This document shows, in pieces, positions 33,179 through 44,901 of a stretch of 64,000 nucleotides of DNA. The stretch spans positions 79,778,919 to 79,842,918 of the forward strand of contig CM057464.1 of assembly GCA_030035585.1 (NCBI GenBank). Direction: 5' to 3'. A program made the translations under genes and the position numbers. Every line of letters starts with the position of its first letter. Position 1 is the first letter of the stretch. The stretch is from Dugong dugon. Its lineage: Eukaryota; Chordata; Mammalia; Sirenia; Dugongidae. The notes under the pieces are model-generated. The model was not told the origin of the DNA and made no database searches. It saw only the letters and a program-made list of their open reading frames with translations.

Positions 33179-36100
33179 GACCTCAATAGTACAGCTTTAG
33201 TCTAATTATTGTTACAAGAATGGATTAATATCAACAACTCTAAAATTAGAATTAATTTTGAAGATATTCTGCAAAATGTCAAATAACTCCATAAATCAAG
33301 TCTACTAATTTAGTACTCATGAATACATATGACAGCTAATTTGTTGAGGCAATTTTTCTCAGAGTCTATGTAAATCAAACCAATATATTCCATGGTAGCA
33401 TTTTTGAGATATTTCTCTCACTGTGGTTGGCATCTATTAATACCTGTCACAGATATTCTCAAAAGTTCATTTTCTGTGTTGTCCTCACATAGAGCATTGT
33501 GGACTTATTAAGCTCATTCATGTACTGACAGGTACAAGAACACTTTGCTAACTCTTGCTCTGAAAATAAAAATCATGGGAAGTTCAAAAATAGCTTTGTG
33601 GAACACACTCTTGCAATTTCCACAGGACTGTTGAACATATTGTCCAGTTTCATATATATGAATGTATAGATAGATCACCAAACACTCCGACAATTCAGTT
33701 TCAAATAATCTCAATGAGAAAATGTATTTGGCTGTACCCAAGAAGGATTTCTATTTAAGGACACACATGCTGATGTCACATAAACCTCTGAGATAAGAAG
33801 CATAGAAAGAGTTGAGATTTATAATAAAATTCAAGAGTACAAGAGGCTTTGTCTTCTAAATTTAGAGAAAGAATGAAGAGGTAGAAAGACTGTCCCTAGT
33901 GACTGGGTAGATGAGGTAACTGATGGATTCCAGAAAGAAAATACACAACTCTTACCTGTCAAGGTAAAAAAGAATTGAAGGCAAGAAAAGAATTGAAGTG
34001 AATACAATGAGGTTGGAAAAAACCTGCAGATAGAAATATCTCAATATTTGAAGAATCAAGAAAAATGAGGAGCAAAGTGTTTGGATTAACTCAAAACTTC
34101 TAATGCAACCTCAGACTGAATTCTGAGCACCTAATGTTCAGATGACATTGGAAAAAGTTTAGTTCTGGGTGCCAAAAGTAAATAATAGATGACAAATTAT
34201 ATCAAGGGTAGAGGAGGAAAAAAGATGGAAGATCCAGAAATCGTGTAATTTGAGAATGAGAACTGTTGATATTTGACTTAAAATATCTTTAGTACAGGCC
34301 TTATGGTCTTTAAGAAATTGAAAGACTGGCATGAAGGAAACAATTACACGAAATCAGAGGAGCTGTAGTTGGAGATTTTAGCATAATGGTATCACTGCTT
34401 TTATAGCAGTTGAAAATGTAGTTGGCTGCCTTATGAGGTGTTAAACTCCACATCAAGTCTGTATGGAGAGCATGGATGACCACCTGCCAAAGATTCCTTA
34501 GAGAGTGTTTCTGAATTAGGTGGAAAATTTAACTATATAATCGCTAGATACTCCTCTAACTCATGAATGTCATTTGCAGTATATCAGATCATTGCTTGTT
34601 GGAATATAATACCAAGATCATATACGAATAAAACTTTTTTAATCAAATATTTCTAAGAAGGATTTTAATAAGGAAGTTATCCATTCTCTTTTAAAAAATA
34701 TACTTTATAAGACCTGAAATATTTGATAATTTTCCTTTTGCTATTTTATTTCATGTAAAATAATTAAACTTAGGGGACTTAGATTCTTGGAATTTCTTCA
34801 TTTTAACAGAAAACCTTTTTAAGTCCAGCCTAAGGAGAATTGTTTTTCTATAATTTAGAAACCAAAAAGATATACCTTTAAAATATGACACTGCCTAAAA
34901 GTTCAAGTTATTCTTGACAATTTGGAAAACCAAAAAGTCATGCCCTGCTTTCTCTTTTACATTTTTACTTCGTTATTTTTAATAATGCCCTGGTTTCAAC
35001 ATTATCAAAAGGTTTTGTACGGTTATGCTGGCCAAAATCTTTTACTAACAAACGTTCACTACTACAAAAACATGCTTTTAACATCTGTTGTGCCATCTTC
35101 CAAACCCTTACACTTGCCTTTAATTCCTCTATTAACTTATACTTAGAACTTCATATTTGTTTTTGCATTTGGTAATGTCAAAAATTAAGAAAAACAGCAG
35201 CACTACCTATGACTTCATATACGTTTATTAGCCTTTTCTGTAATAAACACATTAAATATAAAGAAACATTAATGACTTGAAATGAGTTTATGAAAAAGGC
35301 TGCTAATTTTGCTCTGCAAGAAGAATATTTTTGATATGTACTCTGTTGATACCCAAGGGAAAAAGATAGCATCTTAACACAACCATGAAGCTTACATCAG
35401 CCTGAAGCCAAAACAAACAGATCTCTCTCTCTCTCTTTTTTTTTAACTGAAAATTTACAGTCAGAGCAGAGGAAAAAAGGCCATATATATAAGTAAACAT
35501 TACCAAATTCCTATTGACTACAGCTTCTTCCCACCCCTGCCTAAAGAGGTCTCTTTCCACCCGTAAGGGCACTGGGCAAGTGATGGTTAGTAGCCTTAGG
35601 GAAGATAGAAGAAGCATGACTCCCAGCTCTATTTCCTACAGGTTGGGATTTTCTGACTTCCAGCCCACATTACTGTATTAACAGGCAGAACAAAGAAGGA
35701 TGGGCAGTTGTTCATTTTTTCTTAACTGACTACTAATTAGCCCTTAGAATTGAGACTGCTGAAGGAGTATCTTTGTTCTTTAGTGGATTCAAACTCCTTG
35801 CCAACCGAGAATTGCCATGTTGTTCCTTTTTCATCTTCGTTCTGTTTGTCTCTTTGTATTTCTCTCTTTACCTTGTTAGTTTTGCCTCCTCTATAGTCTA
35901 AGTGGCTTGTAGTTCTATATCAAGGTCCAAAGAGACATGCATTGGGAATATAGTTTATGTTTCTACAACCACATCAAATTAAAGAATTGAAGTGATTTGG
36001 TACCTGTGTTTAATTATTTACTTGCTTTTACTTTTTGTTTCTTTGGGGCTCTAGAAACTAGGACATGATTCACTGGACACAGCCATATGTAGAGTAAGAA

Positions 36101-36252
36101 AATATTCTCCCGTTTTTCCCATTAGGACAGACTTTTAGATTAAAAGTTAAATAAATGACAGTGTTGCTCTCTCACATGTAAACTGAATTTTATTCTAAAT
36201 AATGTTAAGTTTTGATAGAAATGTTGTACGGATTTATTCTTAAATAGAGAGT
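33179..36252. other. No recognised gene or repeat; longest unique-looking tract
   Basis: About 3.1 kb with no AfroSINE, L1, BovB, MIR or L2 that I can recognise. Frames up to 104 codons (35303-35617, minus) start in AT-rich DNA and cross a (TC)n/T run at 35421-35445; they have no domain signs. Confidence 0.45.
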
Positions 36253-36410
36253 AAAAAACCCATTGCTTTCGAGTCAACTCCGACTCATAGCAACCCTACA
36301 GAACAGAGCAGAACTGTCCCATAGGGTTTCTAAGGAGTGGCTGGTGGATTCGAACTGCTGACCTTTTGGTTAATAGGTGAGCTCTTAATCACAGTGCCAT
36401 CAGGGCTTCT
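36253..36410 (-). mobile_element. AfroSINE, short class
   Basis: Reversed tail CCATTGCTTTCGAGTCAACT and CATAGCAACCCTACAGAACA; reversed head TCTTAATCACAGTGCCATCA. Confidence 0.92.
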
Positions 36411-38939
36411 AAATTGTGAATAGTATACAGTAATTAGGCATGTATATATCACAACTAAGACAAATACCTTTATTATCCAGTGCAAGATTGGTGTGTTAGT
36501 GTTTTTAGTTAGTGATCATGCTGTGCACAAACACACTGCTCTGATTTCATTGTAAATCTGGTTGTGTGACTGCAGGCAGGTGACTTTACCTCACTCAGAG
36601 GAGGAAATGAGCATGTAGGCGTAGTTGAGCTCTAAGGTATCTTCCAGTTTAAAATTCTATTATCTTTATGACTTGTAGAATATGCCATAAACAAGATATT
36701 TACAATCTGTTATAAATGTGTTTAAGACCATTTACATCAACCTTGTAGATGTGTGATTGCATTTGGATCTGGGAATGAAGAAAAAATATAAATTATGTGC
36801 TTAAAGAAAAACTCTATTACAAGTACATACAGATAGTTCTATTTGTACACCATCCAGTACACAATAATCTATAGAAAAACATTTTAAATGAAACAAAACT
36901 CTGTGGACATGATTTCTTAGTTACCATTGTATTATTCTCTAGATTATAGGAAACGGAGCCTCAGAACACTAACTGCTGCTTTTGTAGTTCTAATCAAATA
37001 AATCAGCTATAAAATGTTAATTTGTAAGATCATCTAGCTCTAGGGAGCGCTGCTGTACTGTGCATCAAACGTGGTTTATTGACAAAGCCTTATGCAAGAT
37101 TTTATTAAAAGAGTTCTGCAGGTTTCAGATACAGAAAAAGCACATAAACTATAATCTATTTAAACTTTGAGAAAATTAGGTAACTGTGTAAAATATTTAT
37201 ATGCAGTTTTTAGAAATGAATGTTTCTTTTGTTGGTAAGAGTATCTGTCTTTCTGCTGCAACTAACCATGCTTGTGGGTAGAGTGTTTTTATTAATTTTT
37301 ACAGCCAAGGGCTCATGAAGGACAATATATATATATTTCTACTATGGAATTATTTAAAGCATTCTGCCTTAAAATTCAAAATATAAGCAAAAATGGCCTA
37401 GTTGGTACCTGGACACTGTGATCTTTGAATTGTCTCTGTTATTGCTATATACAGTTAATCCCTAGTCAGAAGACTTTTGTGTAATTATGTAAACTATGAC
37501 CTAAGGCAGCTTTTAAAAATAAAGAACCTCAAAAACAGTTGCAGTTCAAAATAATCCCAAAGATAAGTAACCAAATGTATCCTACTAAACTGTGAGAAAT
37601 AAAGACTGTCAAGGTGAGAGTCAAGTACAGAAGTCAAGATCAGAAGTCTTACAGATTTTAAAAGCATATTAAAAAAAATACCTTGAGAAATAAGAAATAC
37701 CTTGTGTCATTTAAACTATTATATATTGATTAAGGATGCCTAACAAAATCTGTAAATTCCATTAAAGACCAAATCAGGACATTAGATCTATTTTGGACAT
37801 AAAAAACATTTTGAGAGAGTAACTTTTATTTGAAACCAAACAATAAAAAAATAGTTTCCGGTCCCATTTAGTATTAATGTCTATTTCCGAATACTTCTTG
37901 ATGGATGGCATTCTTACGTATAGGAAAGATTCATAAAACACTGTGAGCTAGTAAAGTCATTTCAAGAATGACAGAATTTTTAATACCTATTTGCAAGTTT
38001 GGGTCAACTATCATTCACCATTAAAGCAGTAAGAAAAGTTAAGTTGATATTTTTAAACTATTTCAATAGAAGTGACTTCCAATTGCCAAAAATATTTACA
38101 TTAAAATTAGTATTCTCTTTAGACTGGGGTCATCTGGTCATTTTCTATGGCACTATATGAAAGAGTCAGATTTTCCCATTAGTTATTGTACATATATGGC
38201 ATGATTTTCAATTTAGATGGATTACTCCACCATCACAGTAATGCAGAAGAAGGTATTCAGAGGAACCAATAGACAAGGCAAGAACATTGTTTGGAGGTTT
38301 TGCAATAATTCTGAACTAAGACAGTAGTCTCAAATTTGGAGATGTAGGGAACAATTTGAGATATACTTAAGATACATAATTGATAGAATTTACTGGCTGG
38401 ATGATAGAAGAATAAATTGACTATGATTGTATGTGATAGTGGAGGCGTTCACAGAGAGGCATCTCTCTATCCTGATGTCTGGGTTGGCACATAGACATGT
38501 ACTTCTGAAAATGACTAACATATGAAATAAGTGAACCCATCATATAAATTGTCCTCAATCTATTTATGTCAATAAGAAAATAGAGGGACAACTTCAGGTT
38601 GGGATTGTCCACCTACCTACTTTAATTCTAGGGGTAATAAACTAATAATCATTCTTAGCTGCAAAAAAAAAAAATAAAAAAATAAAATTGCAACAAGTTT
38701 TAACACAGATAAGCAACAATTCTGAGATGAGATCTTTTTCCCTCCTCCTATGCTTTCACATCAGAGGCAACTTTTTTATATTCTCACAAGAGTTCAATAC
38801 TTGAAGGAAAGTGAAGACAAAGCTCCATCACTAGTGAGATATAATAAAATCATCTGAGACTCAGAATATGAGTTAATTCTAATTTAAAAAGTTAACTTAA
38901 AATCAATTCTAGGAAATGTGAGTGAATGTGCCTTTGGAT
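36411..38939. other. No recognised gene; unique-looking DNA
   Basis: About 2.5 kb, AT-rich, with an A-rich run at 38661-38690. 36565-36660 has faint MIR-like text (GGCAGGTGACTTTACCTCAC), too weak to annotate. No coding frame of interest. Confidence 0.45.
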
Positions 38940-39126
38940 GATTTCAGTCTCCAGCCTCCAAGTGTTCCAACTGAGGTGCCAAACACTTTGGAGATGAACA
39001 AGCCATCTCTTTTGTGCTCTGTTGGGATTTTTGACCCACAGAATTTATAAGGACAATAAATTGTTGTTTTATACCACTAAGTTTTGTGGCAATTTGTTAC
39101 TGAGTCATAGTAATTGGAACACAACC
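38940..39126 (+). mobile_element. MaLR-type LTR 3' end (MLT1/MST-like)
   Basis: CAGCCTCCAAGTGTTCCAAC, then AATAAATTGTTGTTTTATACC, ACTAAGTTTTGTGGCAATTT and TACTGAGTCATAGTAATTGG. This is the familiar 3' end of a MaLR LTR ('…ataaatttctgttgtttataagccaccc…'). The 5' part is missing or unrecognisable. Confidence 0.65.
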
Positions 39127-39179
39127 GTAGGTCAAGACCATTATCTTGTGCCTGAACTACTAAGAGTAAACTTACTTTC

Positions 39180-39400
39180 AACCCACTTCAATGCCATTCA
39201 ATCTATCACCAAGTTTATTGCTTCTACATTCAAAATACATCACAAATCTGGTGACTGCTCACCTAGTTTTACTCCTGTCCCTTGGTGTCTTTCCCACACA
39301 GTAGCCAGAGTCACATACAGTCACGTACATTAAACCGTATATATTGCATCATGTGACGCCTTTGCTCAAAATTCCAATTATTTCCCAGATACACTTAAAT
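39180..39400 (+). mobile_element. L2 internal fragment
   Basis: Pyrimidine-rich L2-like sequence: CATTCAATCTATCACCAAGT, GTCCCTTGGTGTCTTTCCCA, CCAGAGTCACATACAG and GACGCCTTTGCTCAAAATTC. Confidence 0.55.
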
Positions 39401-39534
39401 GGACACATAGTAAGGACTCTAAACTATTTATGGAATGAATATAGATGAATGAATAAATGAGTGAATGAGTGAATCTTCCTGGGAAGGGAAAAACCACAAG
39501 TTTGTCACCTCTTCTCTCTTAGGAAGAGCTCACA

Positions 39535-39730
39535 AGGTGGAATGAAATCCTGGCTCCATCTCATAATGACAGTATGCTTTGGGATATGTTTCTAAACCTC
39601 TCTTGCCTCAGTTTTCTTATCTATAAAATGGACAGGTGGACAAATAATGGGAAGTTCCTCAACATTATTTTTATGTAAAATATTCAGCACAGTGTTTGCA
39701 ACACAGTTGGCCTCCAGCAAATGTGAGTTT
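39535..39730 (+). mobile_element. MIR
   Basis: GAAATCCTGGCTCCATCTCA, CTCTTGCCTCAGTTTTCTTA, TCTATAAAATGGACAGG and TATTCAGCACAGTGTTTGC follow the MIR order. Confidence 0.75.
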
Positions 39731-40001
39731 CCTTTCCCAAAGTGAGATTCATGGCCCACACATCCCAGTTAACTCCTACAGCATCTCAGATGTCCTATCT
39801 CAACTACTACCCTAACCTAAGGCCCGGAGTTGTGCACCATGACCAAGAGGAGCCTTCTAGGCTTTGCCAAAGACCATGCATTTTATCCTGAAGCCAATAT
39901 GGAGCTGAAGGTGTATAACACATGCCCCTATCAAATGAGTGAAATGATGCAATTAATACAATGGTGTCTGATTTTCATTATCTAAGCTTCAATTATCTAA
40001 G

Positions 40002-40218
40002 GATCCCTGGTGGCATAGTGGTTAAAGCACTCGACTGCTAATCAAAAGGCCAGTGGTTCAAACCCACTAACCGCTCAGCAGGAAAAAGTTGTGGCAGTCT
40101 GCTTCTATAAAGATTTACAGCATTGGAAACTCAATGGGACAGCTCTGCTCTGTCCTATAGGGTCACTGTAATTCAGAATCGACTCAACAGCAGTGGGTTT
40201 GGTTTTTGGTTTGGTCAG
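40002..40218 (+). mobile_element. AfroSINE, long class
   Basis: GGATCCCTGGTGGCATAGTG, GTGGTTCAAACCCACTAACC, extra segment CAGGAAAAAGTTGTGGCAGT, and tail GAATCGACTCAACAGCAGTG with a GGTTTTTGGTTTGG end. Flanking repeat CA[A/G]TTATCTA on both sides. Confidence 0.94.
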
Positions 40219-41239
40219 TTATCTACACTGGAAATGTAACTTTCTGAGTCAATAGAGTCCAGGCCACATGTAAATACAGTGTGCATTGGAAAATGTATAC
40301 CAATACAGATATTTATGTAGCAGTCCTTAAATATGACAAAGTCAGTGATATCATTAAAACTGGACCACTTGCAGCTGCCCTGCTTTGTACTGATATTGCA
40401 GCATCTTCAAAATAGGAAAAGATGTTACATGTGAATAAGATATTTGAATTGGAAAATAGGATCTTAAATCACCTTGTCCATCAAACTGTCATGGCAGGCT
40501 TTCTTTAACATGCTCTATAAGTCAAAATATATAAATTTAAAAATAAATAATATTTTTGAATATTATTGTTTTATTATTTAAGGGAGTAAGACTTAATATG
40601 TGTTTCATTTGACAGTTTTTGTACTTTCACAGTTACATAGGCCTGCCTTTGATTAAATCCTTCCATCAGTTTTTCTTTGGTGACTGAATTCTTTTTAATG
40701 TGCTTACAATATGCATTTTTGTGAATTTTCTATACTTTATTTTATAATAAATGCCATTAGGTATAATAATGATTGTAAGTAAAATGGATTCTTTCCAGTA
40801 CAGAATCTAGAAATGTCGGAAGCCTGATGACGTATGAATATATATATATATATAAATAGAGCTCCCATTGTTTCCATTTTTAAATAATTTAAATAACAGA
40901 AGTTAGTGCCCAAGCCCAGTGGTTTTTTTAGTCCAAACTGTAAACCTGAAAAGTGATATTTGAAAAGCCAGGTAATTTTCACTCTATTTTCCTTAATAAA
41001 ATCACTGCCTTTAGCCACTATTTCAGTGATCACCAAAAAAGGACTGTGCAATTGTTCTCCAGTATCAGTGGCAAACTAATCCATGCACCATTCAGAACTG
41101 ACAACCATGATCATGTTCTATGATTTTATATAACTTTTTTTGTCCAAGCATATAAAGCTTTTCCAAAATAATAAAGCTATACTATATTTAATGCTTAGGA
41201 TTTTATTCTAAAACTTTTAGCAATGATTTCAAATATCAA
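40219..41239. other. No recognised gene; short (TA)n run
   Basis: Unique-looking AT-rich DNA, with (AT)n at 40837-40853. The 104-codon minus-strand frame at 40737-41051 spans that run and shows nothing protein-like. Confidence 0.45.
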
Positions 41240-41526
41240 CAGTGTCACCTATGGTGGACAGGTTTCAGCAGAGCTTCCAGACTAAGAAAGATTAGGAAGG
41301 AGGACCTGATAATCTACCTCTGAAAAAGTGGCCAGTGAAAACCTTATGAATAGCAGAGGAATACTGTCTGATATGGAGCCCTGTTGGCACAGTGGTTAAG
41401 AGCTATGGCAAGCTACGGTTGCTAACCAAAAGGTCGGCAGTTCAAATCCACCAGCTGCCCCTTGGAAATGCTATAGGGCAGTTTTACTCTGTCCTAGAGG
41501 GTTGCTGTGACTCAAAATTGAGTTGA

Positions 41527-43375
41527 GAAAAATGGCGCTCCAGGCAGAAGCACCACACCATCCCTCCACGGCAAAGATCCGAAAAACTAAGCCGAACAGA
41601 GAATACAACAATCCTGAAACCCTAAAACATCAAATGAAGAGATAAAGAACTCAGCCGAGCACCAAATGGAGTGAGAAAACTGACAGAGAACGGAGAGCGA
41701 GGAGAGATTCATGCAGAGGTTCCCTACCAGCTAATGCAGCGTGGATCTGCCATCTTTGACTCCTATCGGAGACCAGCAAACGGGGTATGAGAAAGTAGCC
41801 TCAAAGAGCATCCAGCGGGAGACAAAACAACCAGTAATTGGTGATATACACTTTCCCACTGCCCATCCTTCTTCACCCCAACTCGGCCTCCTCTTCTTCC
41901 TGCGGCCACAATCTCTTGACTGGGAAACAATGGCTGCTTGGATTCCACACACCCGAATGGGCAGCTCTCTGTGTGCCATTTGTTGGCTGCTGGTGTTGCT
42001 TTCTTCTGCTTCTTTTGATTTCTTCCTTGCCTCTTGCCACCTCCCCCTCCTTTCGCTCAAGTACCTGGCTTCACACGCCATCTTTTCTTCTTCCTGAGGG
42101 GCTGCAGAGCTCTGGTAATTTGTGATATATGCTTTCCCACTCCCTACCCTTCTTCACCCACACTCGGTCCCCTCTGCTTCCTGTGGACACAGTCTCTTGT
42201 CCAGAAACACCAGCCTGCACTAGCTGGCTCTCTGAGTGCCATTTGTTGGCTGCTAGTGTTGCTTTTTTTTTCTGCTTCTTTTGATTTCTTCCTTGCCTCT
42301 CGCCACTTCCCCTTCCTTTCACTCAAGTACCTGGCTCCATGCGCCATCTTTGCTTCTTCCTGAGGGGCTGTGGAGTTCCTTTCGAGAGTGGACCTGCTTC
42401 CCGGTCTGGGCTGCTGCGCTGGTTGGATCCTGGGGCTTTTTTTGGTTTGTTTATTTTGAATTGTTTCTTTGTTTTCTTTTCCTTTTCTTGAGTTGGGAGC
42501 CCTTTCTGGCCAGGGGGAGCTGGGTGGCAAGGAGACTCCCCCTCAGCTTGCACAGATGTTCAGAGGGATCCCTGAGGACATTTCTTTCTTCATTGGCTTT
42601 TTTTTTTCTTTTTGTGTTTTTTGGGGGTCTCTCTTGTTCTTTTTATTTTATCTTTTTAATTTGTTTGTTTTGTTTTCCTATTTTTCTCTTTTTGTCTTTC
42701 TTCATTGCTCACTTTCTCGTCTCTCTATATCTTCCTTCTTTTTCTGTTCCCTGAATACCTGGTGTTGTATACCTCTACGCCTTTTAGCCAGGCTGTACTG
42801 CAACACCTGAGACCAACTTCCCCAGACCTCATAGCTGCACTGGTGGCATCCCTGGGAACTTTGTGGTCCTTTAGCCTTTCCGATTTTTATTTATTCATTC
42901 TCTTCTTTTCTTCCTCTTCCCCTTTCTGTTTTTCTCCATTTCATAGTCTCTCATCTCTCTACTCCAACGGCAAGATCCCCTAACATTCTTTTTTGTTTGT
43001 TTGTATGTTTTTGGCTTCTGTTCCTCTCTCCTCTCTCCCATATCCATCTTAGTTCCACACATAACAATCTCCCCGCTGCATCCTGACTACCTGCACAATG
43101 CGCTTAACATCACACCACCAAGCAGCACAAGCACGGCCTACTGGAACATGCCCTGCACTGATAACTGACTCACTCTGGTGGTTGTAGTAAGTGCCATAAA
43201 CAACCCATCCTAGTAACTCCTCTTCAGCTAGACCTGCACTGCCGTACCATATCTGAGTGACTGACCCTGCAAATTGGAGAAGGAGGCAAAAAATATTGTG
43301 CCCACAGACAAGCAAACAACAAAGAACACACAGTCCGCCTGCTCAGACATAGTCAAATTTTTTTTAAAAAAGGGG
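41527..43375 (+). promoter_or_regulatory. L1-B 5' UTR with tandem monomers
   Basis: 307-bp leader (41527-41833), a 281-bp monomer (41834-42114), a second partial monomer (42115-42374), then ~1 kb of pyrimidine-rich unique sequence down to ORF1. The promoter role is inferred from the position in the L1 family. Open frames of 95-157 codons on the plus strand here (for example 42281-42754) are F/L/S-rich translations of pyrimidine runs and not genes. Confidence 0.7.
41834..42374 (+). repeat. Two tandem L1 5'-UTR monomers (281-bp period)
   Basis: Starts at 41834 (GTAATTGGTGATATACACTT) and 42115 (GTAATTTGTGATATATGCTT). Both contain TGCCATTTGTTGGCTGCT and TTGATTTCTTCCTTGCCTCT, and end in CTTCCTGAGGGGCTG. 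The period is identical to that in L1-A. Confidence 0.88.
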
Positions 43376-44436
43376 ATGAAACAAACAAATCTACAGTCAA
43401 TAAATGAGAAAAACAACTACTGAATGCCCCAAAGATAGCAGACAATATCAAAACATTTACAAAAACAGGACAGGGTGGTTCCAGTAGGTATCCAAAAAAA
43501 AAAAAACACCAGATGACTCTCCTGTGGAAGAAAATGCACTAGAACTACCTCATAGGGAATTCAAATCTCTAATACTCAGAGTTCTCCAAGAGCTGAGGTA
43601 AAAAGCTGACAAACATGAGGAAAAAATTGACAAATTCATGGAAAATACAGACAAAAACTTGGAAGAATTCAGGAAATTAATGCAGGAACAAAATGCCAAA
43701 ATAAATTAACAACTAGAAATTATACAAAGAAAACAATTAGAAATCCACAAGATAAACAACAAGATTTCAGAAATGGACGGTGTCATAGAAGGGCTGAGGA
43801 GCAGATTTGAAATGGTGGGAGACAGGATCAATGGAATTGAAGACAAACACTTGGATACAGCTGTTTCAGGAAAACTCAGAAAAAAGAATAAAGAAAAATG
43901 AAGAGACCCTGAGAGTTATGTGGGACACAATCAAAAGCAAAAATTTTCATGTGATTGGAATTCCAGAACAGGGGGAAAAAACAGAAAACACAGAGAGGAT
44001 CATTGAGGAACTGCTGACAGAAAACTTCCCCAATATCATGAAAGATGAAAAGCTGGCCATCCAAGAAGCTCAACGAACCCCATAGAGAAGAGACCCCAAA
44101 AGAACATCACCAAGGCATATCATATTCACACTCCCCAAAACCAAAGAAAAACAAAGAGTCCTGAGAGTAGCCCGTGAAAAACAAGAAGTCACATACAGAG
44201 GAGAAACAGTAAGACTAAGCTCAGATTATTCGGCAGAAACCGTGCAGGCAAGAAGGTAATGGGATGACATATATAAAATCTTGAAAGAAAAAAATTGTCA
44301 GCCAAGAATAATATATCCTGCAAAACTCTCGTTCAAATTTGACGGTGAAATTAGGTCATTTCCAGATAAACAGAAATTAAGGGAATATGTAAAAGTCAAA
44401 CCAAACTTACAAGAATTATTAAAGGGAGTTCTTTGA
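43376..44436 (+). pseudogene. L1-B ORF1, decayed
   Basis: ATG at 43376 (MKQTNLQSINEKNNY), then a TGA where L1-A reads AGA, and a TAG a few codons later where L1-A reads CAG. Further damage follows around the A-run at 43495-43506. The C-terminal third is readable: IPEQGEKTENTERIIEELL, then KLSFKFDGEIRSFPDKQKL, and the natural end LQELLKGVL before TGA at 44434-44436. Same length and layout as L1-A ORF1. Confidence 0.92.
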
Positions 44437-44901
44437 TCTGAGGACAAACAGCTTCAGCTCACAGGCAGAAGCTAGGATGCAGGATCGTACCAGCAATACA
44501 CCAATCTAGGAAATGAACTCTCGAGGACTATCCAAAACCAAAAGAAATACAACAGGGAATCAGAGCATTTAATCAGTAAATGACAACAACATCAAAACAA
44601 TAAAAGAGGGAATAAATGGCATAGGTATAGAACCTTCTAATGGAGATGAAGGAAAGGGGATACCAAGTAATGGTAGACTGCTTCAAACTTAGAAAGATAA
44701 GGGTAAAATTCATGGTAACCACAAAGAAAGTTAACAGACATACTAAAAAAAAAAAAACAGGAAAAACATAAAGTCTCAGCAAAAACAAGATGTACAAAAA
44801 CAAAAGAAATGAAAAAAAAAAACCACAAACAAAAGTAACTCAGCATAACAGAGTAAGAAGAACAAAGAAAACTTCAGCACCGCAAAGAAAAGCACTACAA
44901 A

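Noticed and set aside
41834..42374. Regular direct repeats that could suggest an array or satellite
   Set aside because: Only two units, both inside L1 5' UTRs; this is L1 architecture, not CRISPR or satellite DNA.
42281..42754. 157-codon open frame, the longest on the plus strand outside ORF2
   Set aside because: Lies in the L1-B 5' UTR and is an F/L/S-rich reading of pyrimidine runs with no motif; the matching frame in L1-A is not maintained.
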